Assembly: GCF_002891295.1 (NCBI RefSeq)
Contig: NZ_LGUI01000004.1
Coordinates: forward strand, 496,001-560,000
Source of the DNA: Streptomyces eurocidicus
Lineage (GTDB): Bacteria > Actinomycetota > Actinomycetes > Streptomycetales > Streptomycetaceae
Direction: 5' to 3'
DNA length: 64,000 bases
Shown here: in pieces, positions 16,430 through 24,446 of the stretch
How positions within the stretch are numbered: position 1 is the stretch's first letter
How the letters are laid out: each line of letters opens with the position of its first letter
The notes under the pieces: generated by a model
The model's input: the letters and a program-made list of their open reading frames with translations, nothing else
Databases searched by the model: none
Told to the model about the DNA's origin: nothing
Made by a program: the position numbers and the translations under genes

Positions 16430-18382
16430 TCAGTCGGGCAGCGGCCGGAAGGCGCGGCGCGCGGACAGCGCGGAGCGGACCTGGTAGAGCCGCAGGGCGA
16501 GCTGGATATCGAGCACCCGCTCGGGGTTCTGCCACTCCTCGCCCAGGAGCTGGGTGATGCGCTCCAGCCGGCGCGACACGGTGTTGGGGTGGACGCGCAG
16601 GGTCTCCGCGGCGCGGGTGGGGCTCCGGCCGGCTTCCAGGTACACCCGCAGGGTGGGGATGAGGTCGGTGAAGCGGTGCGTGTCGTAGTCGACGACCGGG
16701 CCGATGGTCTGGTCGATGTAGCCGGGGATGTCGTTCTCCTCGGCCAGCAGCATGCCGAGGAAGCCCAGGTCGGAGGCGCAGGCGGTGCCGCCGTCACCAC
16801 CCAGGGCGCGGAGCGTCTCCAGGCACTGCGCGGCCTCGCGGTGGGCGTCGGCGATGGCGTCGACGGTCCCGGCCGGGCCGGCGGCGCCGACGGTCACCGG
16901 GTGCCCCAGCAGGGTGGAGAGCTCCTGGGTGGCGGCCTGTCCCACGGTGACGGGGTCGTCGCCGGGGACCAGCAGGGTGACGGAGCCGTCGCGCACGCTG
17001 CACAGCCCGTCGCGCTCCTGGGCGTAGGCCGAGGCGTGGGCCTCGAACAGGGCGCCGAGCCGCTTGGGCCCGGAGGCGACCAGGACGACGTGCGGGCGGC
17101 GGAAGCGCAGGGAGAACATCAGGGCGCGCTCGCGCAGCAGCTCGGCGGAGGGCGGGGCGCCGACCAGGTCGTCGAAGAACTCCTGACAGCCGAGGTCCTT
17201 GCCCGCTCCGCCGCGCTGCGTCCGCAGGTGCAGAGCGCAGGCGCGGGAGACGGCCAGCAGCATGGGGACGGCGCCGTGGCCGGCCTCGCGGCCGAGGTCG
17301 GCGAGCAGGAACCCGGCGTCCCGGGAGCCCGGTTGAAGGGGGACCACCCAGAAGCCGGACTGCACGGGGACCGGCCGGCCGGAGTCGGCGGCCGTGCGGC
17401 AGGCGGAACGCAGGTCGGTACGGGCGACGTGGCGCAGCTGCCCGTGCTCGGCGAGGGGCTCGCCGAGGGGTCCGCAGAGGCCCGCGCCGCCGCCGAGGGC
17501 CTCGGCGGCCGTCGACAACAGGGCGTCGAGGCCCCGGCCGTTGAGGACGAGGGCGAGCAGGTGGGACTGGAGCTCGGTCGCCCTGCGGGTGTCCGCGAGG
17601 GCGGAGCGGGCCTCCCACGCCTCCTCGCGGAGGCGGCCGTTGTCCTCGCGGAGCCGGTCGATCTGGCGGATGCGCTCCAGGGAGGCGGCCGCGAGGTCGG
17701 CGAGCGAGCACAGGAGGGTGACCTCGTTGGGCGTGAGGTGGCGGACCTGGCGGTCCGCGGCGTAGAGCACGCCCATATGTTCCTCGCCCACCCGCAACGG
17801 GGCGCCCAGGATGGCCCGTAAGCCCTCGGCGCGGACGAGGTCGTCGATCGCGTCGTCGTGCGGGATGCTGGGGTCGGCCAGATAGTCGGAGGTCCAGAAG
17901 GGGGCGCGGCGGGCGCGCACCATGCTGCCCAGGCCGCCGCCGCAGGGCACCCGGAAGCCGACGGTGAGGGCGTCGGCGGCACCGTCGGCGCTCTGCACGA
18001 CCGTGTCGTCCTCGCCGTCCTTGTGCAGGCTGATGTAGGCGACGTCCAGCTTGAGGAGCAGCCGGGCGCGGCGGGTGACGGAATCGAGGAGCTCGCGGTC
18101 GTTACGGGCGCCGACGAATTCATGGGCGGCGTCGACGAGCGAGGCGAGCTCGGCCTCGCGGTCGCGGCGATACTCGATCATCGACTGGGCGGTGAGGGCG
18201 AGCCGGCTGAACCGCTCCAGCCGGCGCATACGCGCCTCACCGGCGCCCTCGCGCTCGGCCCGTGCCATGAGTTGGTCGTATTCCGCTCGCGGGGCGGTGC
18301 GGGCGACGAATTCGAGGAAGGCGAGAGCGTCCTCCGCCTGTTTCTCTCCGTCCGCCTCGTCACGAGAATCCAGGCCGCTCAT
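16430..18382 (-). CDS. GAF-domain transcriptional regulator with PucR/CdaR-type HTH
   Basis: A 650-residue regulator. The first 90 residues are acidic and helical. A GAF sensor domain follows (about 90-240; e.g. GAPLRVGEEHMGVLYAADR), then a coiled segment (about 240-280), a middle domain, and a C-terminal HTH of the PucR type (YLEAGRSPTRAAETLRVHP followed by NTVSRRLERI) near 590-640. Proteins of this build sense small molecules and act as local activators. It is the only clear regulator in the left 22 kb and so the first candidate for the TGTGTCA boxes, although its own upstream region (18383-18579) lacks that motif. A LuxR- or SARP-type regulator outside the window is an alternative. Confidence 0.9.
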   Translation of the reverse strand: MSGLDSRDEADGEKQAEDALAFLEFVARTAPRAEYDQLMARAEREGAGEARMRRLERFSRLALTAQSMIEYRRDREAELASLVDAAHEFVGARNDRELLDSVTRRARLLLKLDVAYISLHKDGEDDTVVQSADGAADALTVGFRVPCGGGLGSMVRARRAPFWTSDYLADPSIPHDDAIDDLVRAEGLRAILGAPLRVGEEHMGVLYAADRQVRHLTPNEVTLLCSLADLAAASLERIRQIDRLREDNGRLREEAWEARSALADTRRATELQSHLLALVLNGRGLDALLSTAAEALGGGAGLCGPLGEPLAEHGQLRHVARTDLRSACRTAADSGRPVPVQSGFWVVPLQPGSRDAGFLLADLGREAGHGAVPMLLAVSRACALHLRTQRGGAGKDLGCQEFFDDLVGAPPSAELLRERALMFSLRFRRPHVVLVASGPKRLGALFEAHASAYAQERDGLCSVRDGSVTLLVPGDDPVTVGQAATQELSTLLGHPVTVGAAGPAGTVDAIADAHREAAQCLETLRALGGDGGTACASDLGFLGMLLAEENDIPGYIDQTIGPVVDYDTHRFTDLIPTLRVYLEAGRSPTRAAETLRVHPNTVSRRLERITQLLGEEWQNPERVLDIQLALRLYQVRSALSARRAFRPLPD

Positions 18383-18579
18383 ACCTCAGAGTGCCCCCGT
18401 TCCGAGACTTTACGAATTCAAGAACAGGTTATTACACGCCCAGCAGTTGCGTCCAGCATGATTTGCGCCCCGTATGCGGGCCGCCGATAACCGTGCCACG
18501 GACCGGTTTTCACCCCGTGCCGTATTCCTTTCATCCCGTTCGCCCGTCTTCGCTCGGTGCGGCACGCCGGAAAAATCCG

Positions 18580-19662
18580 TCAGACGTACTTCAGCGCGGC
18601 CTCGACCGTCCTGTGCAGTTCTGTCCATTCCGCGCGGGCGGCCGCGAGCTGGGTCTCCTGCAACTCCGCGCCCAGGGCCCGGATGTCGACCCCCGCGCGG
18701 CCGAGCGCGGCCAGCACGTCCCGGGAGGCCGCCTCCATGCCGCTGACCGTGTCGCCGCGCAGCGCGGCCCGGCTGCCCAGCGCGCGCAGCACGTCGAGCC
18801 CGGCCGAGGAGACGCTGTTCCAGGCCACCAGCTCCTCGATGTACCGGACGCCCTCCGGCACCGGCGCGCCGTAGGAGGACCACACGAAGTGCAGGGGCCG
18901 GGCCCCGGCCCGGGTCAGGGCGCGCCAGCGGGCGCCGGCCATCAGCTCCTCACGGCGGTGGTGCGCCAGCCGGGCCACCGCCACCGCCCAGTCCCGCCGC
19001 CCGGCCGCGGCGCCGATCCGGGCCGCGACCGTCTCGTCCAGCACGCGCAGCGGGAAGGAGACGGCGCAGTGGATCCCCGAGAGATCGTGCCCGTCGTCCC
19101 GGGCGCGCTCCAGGCCGGTGAGGTACATCGCGAAGACCGCGTCGAACTGCTCCGGCGAGAACACCGACCGCACGTCCACGCCGATGCCCCGGGCGAGCAG
19201 GTCGCCGATCAGCCCCGCCCCGCCGGCCGCGAGGTGGGTGCCGAGCACCAGGTTGGGACGGTCCACCGCCCACCGGGTCGCCGCGGCCTCCGCCACCGCG
19301 CGCCGGCCGCCCGCGTACGGGTCCAGGGGGACGAACACCCAGCCGTTGCGGCCGCCGCTCTCCCGGTGGAGCGCCAGCAGGGAGTCGCAGGCGGCCCGCG
19401 CGTCCCGGTTCAGCAGGCCGCGCACGGCCTCGCCGACGGGCACCCGGCGCACCGCCAGGTCGGCCAGGTGCTCCCGGTACGCCTTGCCGTCGCGGACGCC
19501 CTCGGTGACGGCCGCGAGCCGGGAGGACGCGCCGCACAGTCCGGTCTCGGCCATCAGCTCCGCCAGCCGTCCGGGACATTCCGGTTCCCGGGTCAGCCCC
19601 TCCGCGCACAGGGAGACCCCCTCGGCCTCCAGCATGGCGGCGGGCCGGGTTCGGTGTCTCAT
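18580..19662 (-). CDS. Transaldolase-like protein lacking the catalytic lysine
   Basis: A 360-residue protein with the transaldolase fold order: VFVPLDPYA in place of the EVDPRLA strand, PNLVLGTHLAAGG in place of NLFIKIPAT, DVRSVFSPEQF and a normal C-terminal half. The Schiff-base Lys of the KIPAT motif is Gly, and the early SNPTIF motif is SSRLAAV. The whole protein has only two Lys, both outside the active-site strands. It cannot use the normal mechanism; it may be a repurposed or non-catalytic partner. ATG 19662 has GGAGG upstream. It is downstream of the epimerase and glycosyltransferase in one minus-strand set. Confidence 0.75.
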   Translation of the reverse strand: MRHRTRPAAMLEAEGVSLCAEGLTREPECPGRLAELMAETGLCGASSRLAAVTEGVRDGKAYREHLADLAVRRVPVGEAVRGLLNRDARAACDSLLALHRESGGRNGWVFVPLDPYAGGRRAVAEAAATRWAVDRPNLVLGTHLAAGGAGLIGDLLARGIGVDVRSVFSPEQFDAVFAMYLTGLERARDDGHDLSGIHCAVSFPLRVLDETVAARIGAAAGRRDWAVAVARLAHHRREELMAGARWRALTRAGARPLHFVWSSYGAPVPEGVRYIEELVAWNSVSSAGLDVLRALGSRAALRGDTVSGMEAASRDVLAALGRAGVDIRALGAELQETQLAAARAEWTELHRTVEAALKYV

Positions 19663-19703
19663 GCCTTGGCCTCCGGTCGGTCCGTTCGAGCCTTCGGTCG
19701 GGT

Positions 19704-20312
19704 TCAGCCGCGCGGCGCGGGTGCCTTCGGGTACGCGCGCAGGCACTCCTCGTAGGTGGGCAGCAGCCCGGCCGCCGCGGCGGCGGCGAGGGAGGGGGCG
19801 GCCGCGTCCCTGGCGGACCGCACCGGGGGTTCCGTGAGGCCCCAGGGCAGCGCCAGCTCGGGGTCGAGGGCGTCGACGTCGACGATGGTGCCGTGCACGT
19901 ACTCCTCCGTGCACAGGTAGTTCATGCAGGTGTCGTCGGTGAGCGCGACATAGCCGAGGCCGAGGCCGTCGGGCAGGTACACGGCGGTGCCGGACCCGGC
20001 GTCCTGCCGGAGGGAGTCGTGGTGCCCGAAGGTGGGCGAGCCCACCCTGAGGTCCACGAGCACGGTGAGCGCCGCGCCCCGCACACAGGTGACGATCTTC
20101 CCCTGGCCGGGCGGCACCGTGGTGCCGTGGATGCCGCGCAGCACATTGCGGCCGGAGACGGTGAAGTTGACCTGCCGGACCCGGAAGTCATGGCCGGTGG
20201 CCGCCAGCAGCGCGCTGTGGCGGAGTCCCTCGCGGAAGGTGCCCCGGTGGTCGGGGATCGGTTCCGGTTCGATGCGGTACGCGTCGCGGACGGCCGTTTC
20301 GGTGATGCGCAT
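19704..20312 (-). CDS. dTDP-4-keto-6-deoxyhexose 3,5- (or 5-) epimerase
   Basis: A 202-residue RmlC-type cupin. VLRGIHGTTVPPGQGK holds the conserved active-site His, followed by CVRGAALTVLVDLRVGSPTFG and a C-terminal ALPWGL. It inverts C5 (and often C3) of the 4-keto sugar to reach an L-sugar. The closest naming is the TylK/EryBVII group, so an L-mycarose-like sugar is the likely product. ATG 20312 has only a weak RBS. It lies 221 bases below the glycosyltransferase gene on the same strand. Confidence 0.92.
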   Translation of the reverse strand: MRITETAVRDAYRIEPEPIPDHRGTFREGLRHSALLAATGHDFRVRQVNFTVSGRNVLRGIHGTTVPPGQGKIVTCVRGAALTVLVDLRVGSPTFGHHDSLRQDAGSGTAVYLPDGLGLGYVALTDDTCMNYLCTEEYVHGTIVDVDALDPELALPWGLTEPPVRSARDAAAPSLAAAAAAGLLPTYEECLRAYPKAPAPRG

Positions 20313-20533
20313 GATGCGTGTGTCGTCCCGGTGATCGGAGGGGTGGGAGCCACGCGGCTCCCGGTGGCCGGAAATGGCGGTCGGGAACGCGCGGGGGCGC
20401 GGTGACCGGAAAGGGCGGGCGGGACCGCGCGGGGGAAGGGAACCGGCCGAGGGGGCGGGCGCGGCGGCCGCCGGGCCGGGTGGGCCCGGCGGGGCGGCGG
20501 TCCTCGGATCGCCCGTCGCGCCCCGCCCGTCCC

Positions 20534-21748
20534 TCAGCTCCCGGCCGGCAGCAGCGCTTCGACCGCCGTGGCCGCCGCGGCCGGGCCGCCGGCCTCCCGG
20601 ATCCGCTCGCCCATCGCCCGCAGCCGGTCGTGGACGCCGGGGTCGGCCAGCACGCGGCGCGCGGTGTCCCGCAGGGTCCGGGCCGTCACCTCGGAGGTGA
20701 GCAGCTGGGCGCCGAGCCCGAGTTCGGTGATCCGGCGCGCCGTGGCCCGCGGTTCGGGCATCACCGGCACCGCCAGCACCGGGACGCCGTGCGAGAAGGC
20801 GTCCATGGCCGTGCTCATCCCGCCGTGGTTGACCACGAGGGCCGCGTGCGGGAGCACATCGCCGTGCGGCACGAAGTCGTGCACCCGCACGTTGTCCGGC
20901 ACCGGGCCGAGCTGCTCCGGGGTGAGGCCGCCGCCGAGCACCAGGACGATGTTCCAGGGCTCGTCGCGGAACGCCTCGACACAGGTGCGGAAGAACTCCG
21001 GCCGCTCGTTGTAGAGGGTGCCGAGGCTCACCATGACCAGCGGCTTGCCGTCGCGCGGCGGCTCCCACGTGCCGTGGAAGGCGACCTTGGGCGAGCACGG
21101 TCCGACGAAGTGGTGGCTGTCGTCGAAGGTGTCGCCCGCGTACTGGAAGAAGCGGGGCATGTAGAGCAGGGCGGGCCCGCCGTGCAGCACCTCGGTGAAG
21201 GCGGCGAGGTCGCCCTTGGCGCCCTCGTCCGCGAGCAGCCGGCCGATCCGCGCGAGCAGTTCGTGCAGCTCGGGGTCGTCCGGCGGCTCGGCCGAGTCGA
21301 CGGGCGGATGCAGCGACCAGTGTTCGTTGGCCGCGTAGGTCGGGGTGCTGCGGATGACGGGGGTGTCCCAGCGGTCGGCGAGCAGCCGGCCCGTCCACAG
21401 CGTGGACGGGTCGTTGACGATCACGTCGGGGCGGTCCGCCGCGAAGTGCGGCTCCAGCAGCGGCAGCGTCTCGCGGGTCATGTCCAGGAGCCACTCCAGG
21501 ATGCTGAGGAACTCGCCCTCGTCCGTGTAGGCGTCGGCGTCCTGCCGGGGGACCATCTGCGCGAGGAACCGCTCCTTGTCCAGGGGGTACGTGACGACGT
21601 CGGCGCCCACGCGCACGGCGCGGTCCGCGATCCCCTCGGGCAGGGCGTAGGTCACCCGGTGCCCGCGGGCCACCAGCTCCTCGGCCACGCCCAGCGTCGG
21701 ATTCACGTGCCCGGCGACAGGGAGGATGAAGAATGCGATATGAGCCAT
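20534..21748 (-). CDS. Macrolide-type glycosyltransferase (GT1, OleD/MGT-like)
   Basis: A 404-residue GT-B enzyme. It opens MAHIAFFILPVAGHVNPTLG (catalytic His in AGHVNP), has MVSLGTLYNERPEFFR and a C-terminal donor site VNHGGMSTAMDAFSHGVP. It resembles the OleD/OleI/MgtA group, which glucosylates macrolides and often gives self-resistance, more than the EryCIII/DesVII group that needs a P450-like helper. It could therefore be a resistance enzyme or a tailoring transferase. ATG 21748 has GAAGGG six bases upstream, which is better than the ATG 27 bases earlier. The promoter carries the shared TGTGTCA motif. Confidence 0.92.
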   Translation of the reverse strand: MAHIAFFILPVAGHVNPTLGVAEELVARGHRVTYALPEGIADRAVRVGADVVTYPLDKERFLAQMVPRQDADAYTDEGEFLSILEWLLDMTRETLPLLEPHFAADRPDVIVNDPSTLWTGRLLADRWDTPVIRSTPTYAANEHWSLHPPVDSAEPPDDPELHELLARIGRLLADEGAKGDLAAFTEVLHGGPALLYMPRFFQYAGDTFDDSHHFVGPCSPKVAFHGTWEPPRDGKPLVMVSLGTLYNERPEFFRTCVEAFRDEPWNIVLVLGGGLTPEQLGPVPDNVRVHDFVPHGDVLPHAALVVNHGGMSTAMDAFSHGVPVLAVPVMPEPRATARRITELGLGAQLLTSEVTARTLRDTARRVLADPGVHDRLRAMGERIREAGGPAAAATAVEALLPAGS

Positions 21749-22074
21749 GCGAAACCCTTCATAGGGTGTGGTCACGTGAATGACGCCCAGGCGGGGTCGG
21801 AGGGGCGCACGTTAAGAGCGGCTCCGGTAATGGGGCAAGCGTGAGATGACATAGTTCCCGCCGCCGCGAAAATCCCGTACGACCTGCGCGTAATCCATTC
21901 CCGGGCGCTCCGGGACGGCCCTCGCCATGAGATGACACAGTCCCTTCCGGATTCATTGATCACGCGAATGCCCCGGGAGAGAATCCCGAATTGTTGCTGT
22001 GAATGCGCCCGGAAGGGGGCACTGACCGGAGGCGCCCCCTTTTCCGTCGGCGCCCCGGGGAACAGGGAGGTCCG
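21749..22074. promoter_or_regulatory. Divergent promoter region, glycosyltransferase and alkoxymalonyl operons
   Basis: On the minus strand: TATGTCA (complement of 21847-21853), seven bases, -35 TTGCCC (21833-21838), 17-base spacer, -10 TTAACG (21810-21815). A second box, TGTGTCA (complement of 21933-21939), lies 86 bases further upstream; both boxes are preceded by GGGA(A)CT. For the plus-strand operon only the RBS AGGGAGG before GTG 22075 is clear. Confidence 0.6.
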
Positions 22075-22965
22075 GTGACCGACAACACCGACAGCACCGA
22101 CAACAACGCGGAGGATCCGCTCGTCGTGGTGGGCGCGGGCGTCATGGGTACGGCCATCGCCGCGCTCGCCGTCGGCCACGGCCACCCGGTCAGACTGATC
22201 GACCACTCCCCCGAGGCGTGCGCGGCCGCCCCCGAGCGGATCGAACTCCACCTGCGCACGGCCCGGATGATGGGCGCGCTGCCCGCCGGCGGGCGGCTCG
22301 GCCGGCTGACCACCGCGGGCACGCCGGACGCCGCCGCCGGGGCGGCCGCCGTGATCGAGGCGGTCACCGAGGACCCCGGGGAGAAGGCCGCGGTGCTCGC
22401 GGAGCTCGCGGCGGCGGTCCGCCCCGGCACCCTGCTGGTCAGCAACACCTCTGGGGTGCCCATCGAGGAGATGGCCGGCGCCGTCCCGCACCCCGAGGAC
22501 CTCGTCGGGGTGCACTTCATGAACCCGGCGTACCTGATCCGGACGGTGGAGGTGATCCTCGGCCCGCGCAGCGGCGCCGCGGCGGCCACGGCCGTCCGGG
22601 AGCTGCTCGCCGGGCTGGGCCGCGAGGGCATCGTCGTGGGCGACGGCCCCGGCTTCGTCACCAGCCGTCTGCTGCACCGGATGCTCAACGACGCGATCGA
22701 GGTGGTGCGCGAGGGCCGGGCCGGGCCGGAGACGGTGGACGCCCTGATGCGCCACTGCATCGGCCACCGCACCGGCCCGCTGGCCACCGCGGACCTGATC
22801 GGCCTGGACAACCTCGCCGACTCGCTCCGGGTGCTGCACGAGAGGACCGGCGACGCGGCCTTCCGCCCGAGCGAACTGCTGCTGGAGAAGGTCCGGCGGG
22901 GCGAGCTCGGCCGCAAGAGCGGCCGGGGGTTCTACACATACGACTACGAGGAGATCACGCCATGA
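22075..22965 (+). CDS. 3-Hydroxyacyl dehydrogenase of the alkoxymalonyl-ACP pathway (FkbK-like)
   Basis: A 296-residue dehydrogenase with an N-terminal Rossmann motif (VVVGAGVMGTAIA), the HFMNPAYLIRTVEV segment with the catalytic His and GPGFVTSRLL. In the methoxymalonyl-ACP pathway it oxidises the C3 hydroxyl of glyceryl-ACP. GTG 22075, with AGGGAGG just upstream, is preferred over an ATG at 22003, which would add an Arg-rich tail. It is coupled by ATGA to the ACP gene and is the first gene of a five-gene operon. Confidence 0.92.
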   Translation: MTDNTDSTDNNAEDPLVVVGAGVMGTAIAALAVGHGHPVRLIDHSPEACAAAPERIELHLRTARMMGALPAGGRLGRLTTAGTPDAAAGAAAVIEAVTEDPGEKAAVLAELAAAVRPGTLLVSNTSGVPIEEMAGAVPHPEDLVGVHFMNPAYLIRTVEVILGPRSGAAAATAVRELLAGLGREGIVVGDGPGFVTSRLLHRMLNDAIEVVREGRAGPETVDALMRHCIGHRTGPLATADLIGLDNLADSLRVLHERTGDAAFRPSELLLEKVRRGELGRKSGRGFYTYDYEEITP

Positions 22966-23279
22966 CCCAGACCTCCGACCAGGCGGGCTCCGCCGCCGGG
23001 ACGGGCCAGGACGCCCCCGGCATCGCCGACGAGCTGCTCGGCTTCCTCGCCGCGCGCACGAAGTCGACGTGGGAGCACGACCAGGACCTCTTCGCCGTCG
23101 GCGGGATGTCGTCGCTGTTCGCCATGCAGCTCGTCGTCCACCTGGAGAAGACGTACGGCGTCACCATCAGCGGCGCCGACCTGATGCTCGACAACTTCCG
23201 CACGGTGGACGCGATGGTCCGGCTCGTCCACAAGCTGGGCGGGTCCCGGGCATCGGCCGGGGCCACGGCCGGTGAGTGA
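22962..23279 (+). CDS. Stand-alone ACP for an alkoxymalonyl extender (FkbJ-like)
   Basis: A 105-residue acyl carrier protein. The phosphopantetheine Ser lies in GGMSSLFAMQLV, the form typical of the extender-carrying ACPs that FkbH-like enzymes load. The first 20 residues and the last 10 are flexible Ala/Gly/Ser-rich tails. It carries the glyceryl unit while it is oxidised to a 2-alkoxymalonyl extender. It overlaps both neighbours. Confidence 0.93.
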   Translation: MTQTSDQAGSAAGTGQDAPGIADELLGFLAARTKSTWEHDQDLFAVGGMSSLFAMQLVVHLEKTYGVTISGADLMLDNFRTVDAMVRLVHKLGGSRASAGATAGE

Positions 23280-24399
23280 GGCGACGGCGGCCGGCGGGGC
23301 GGACCGGTGGCCCGAGGAGCTGTTCACCGATCTGGTCGGTGACCGGGCCGCGGAGTGGGACCGTACGGGCCGGATACCACTGGACACGCTCCGGGGCCTC
23401 GGCGCCAAGGGTCTGCTGTGCGCGCAGGTGCCCGCGGCCCACGGCGGCCTCGCCTTCTCCAGCAGGCGCAACGGTGAACTCACCGCCCATGTGGGCGCGC
23501 TGTGCAGCTCCCTGCGCAGCGTCATGACCTCGCAGGGCATGGCCGCCTGGACGCTGCGCCGACTGGCCGGTGCCGGGCAGCAGGCCGCTCTCGTCCCCCG
23601 GCTCACCGGCGGGGAACTGGCCGCCGTCGCCTTCAGCGAGGCCGGGGCGGGCAGCGACCTGTCCGCCCTGCGGACGCGCATCACCCGCGACGGCGACGAG
23701 GTCGTCGTCGACGGGGCCAAAGTGTGGACCACCAACGCCGCCTACGCCGACCTGCTCGTCGTGTTCGGCCGCACGGAGGACGGCGCGGGCGCCGTGGTGG
23801 TGCCCGCGACGGCCCTCGGCGTCCGTATCGAGCGGATCACCGACCCGCTCGGCTGCCGCGCGGCCGGGCACGCCGACATCCGGCTGGACGGGGTCCGGCT
23901 GCCGGCCGACGCCCTGCTCGACGGGGTGGACCGCACCCCGGCCCTGCTCGTGACCACGGCGCTCAGCTATGGGCGGATGTCCGTGGCCTGGGGCTGTACG
24001 GGGATCCTGCGCGGCTGTCTGACCGCCGCCGCCCGGCACGCGAACGCGCGCGAGCAGTTCGGCGTCCGGCTGGCCGAGCACCAGCTCGTGGCCCGGCACC
24101 TCGCCGAGCTGCTGATCGCCGAGCAGGGCGCCAGCCGGGCGTGCGAGCACGCCAGCGAGCTGTGGGACGAGGGCAGCCCGGACATGGTGACCGCCGCTGT
24201 CCTCGCCAAGCACGTCGCCGCCACCGGCGCCGCGCGCGGCGCCGCCCGGGCGGTGCAGGTGCTGGCCTCCGCGGGCTCCCGCGACGGCCACACGGTGGCG
24301 CGGGCGCACCGCGACGCCAAGCTCATGGAGATCATCGAGGGCAGCAGCGAGATCTGCGAACTGATGCTGGCCCGGCACGCGTTGGCGACCGCGGGATGA
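23272..24399 (+). CDS. Acyl-ACP dehydrogenase of the alkoxymalonyl pathway (FkbI-like)
   Basis: A 375-residue flavoprotein of the acyl-CoA dehydrogenase family: AFSEAGAGSDLS and VWTTNAAYADL in the FAD/substrate region, AREQFGVRLAEHQL, and IIEGSSEI with the catalytic Glu. It should complete oxidation of the ACP-bound C3 unit to the malonyl level. GTG 23272 overlaps the ACP gene by 8 bases. Length is normal. Confidence 0.93.
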   Translation: MSEATAAGGADRWPEELFTDLVGDRAAEWDRTGRIPLDTLRGLGAKGLLCAQVPAAHGGLAFSSRRNGELTAHVGALCSSLRSVMTSQGMAAWTLRRLAGAGQQAALVPRLTGGELAAVAFSEAGAGSDLSALRTRITRDGDEVVVDGAKVWTTNAAYADLLVVFGRTEDGAGAVVVPATALGVRIERITDPLGCRAAGHADIRLDGVRLPADALLDGVDRTPALLVTTALSYGRMSVAWGCTGILRGCLTAAARHANAREQFGVRLAEHQLVARHLAELLIAEQGASRACEHASELWDEGSPDMVTAAVLAKHVAATGAARGAARAVQVLASAGSRDGHTVARAHRDAKLMEIIEGSSEICELMLARHALATAG

Positions 24400-24446
24400 C
24401 GCCCGGCCGCGTGTCAGCGCGGCCGCACGACGAGGAGGGAACGACT

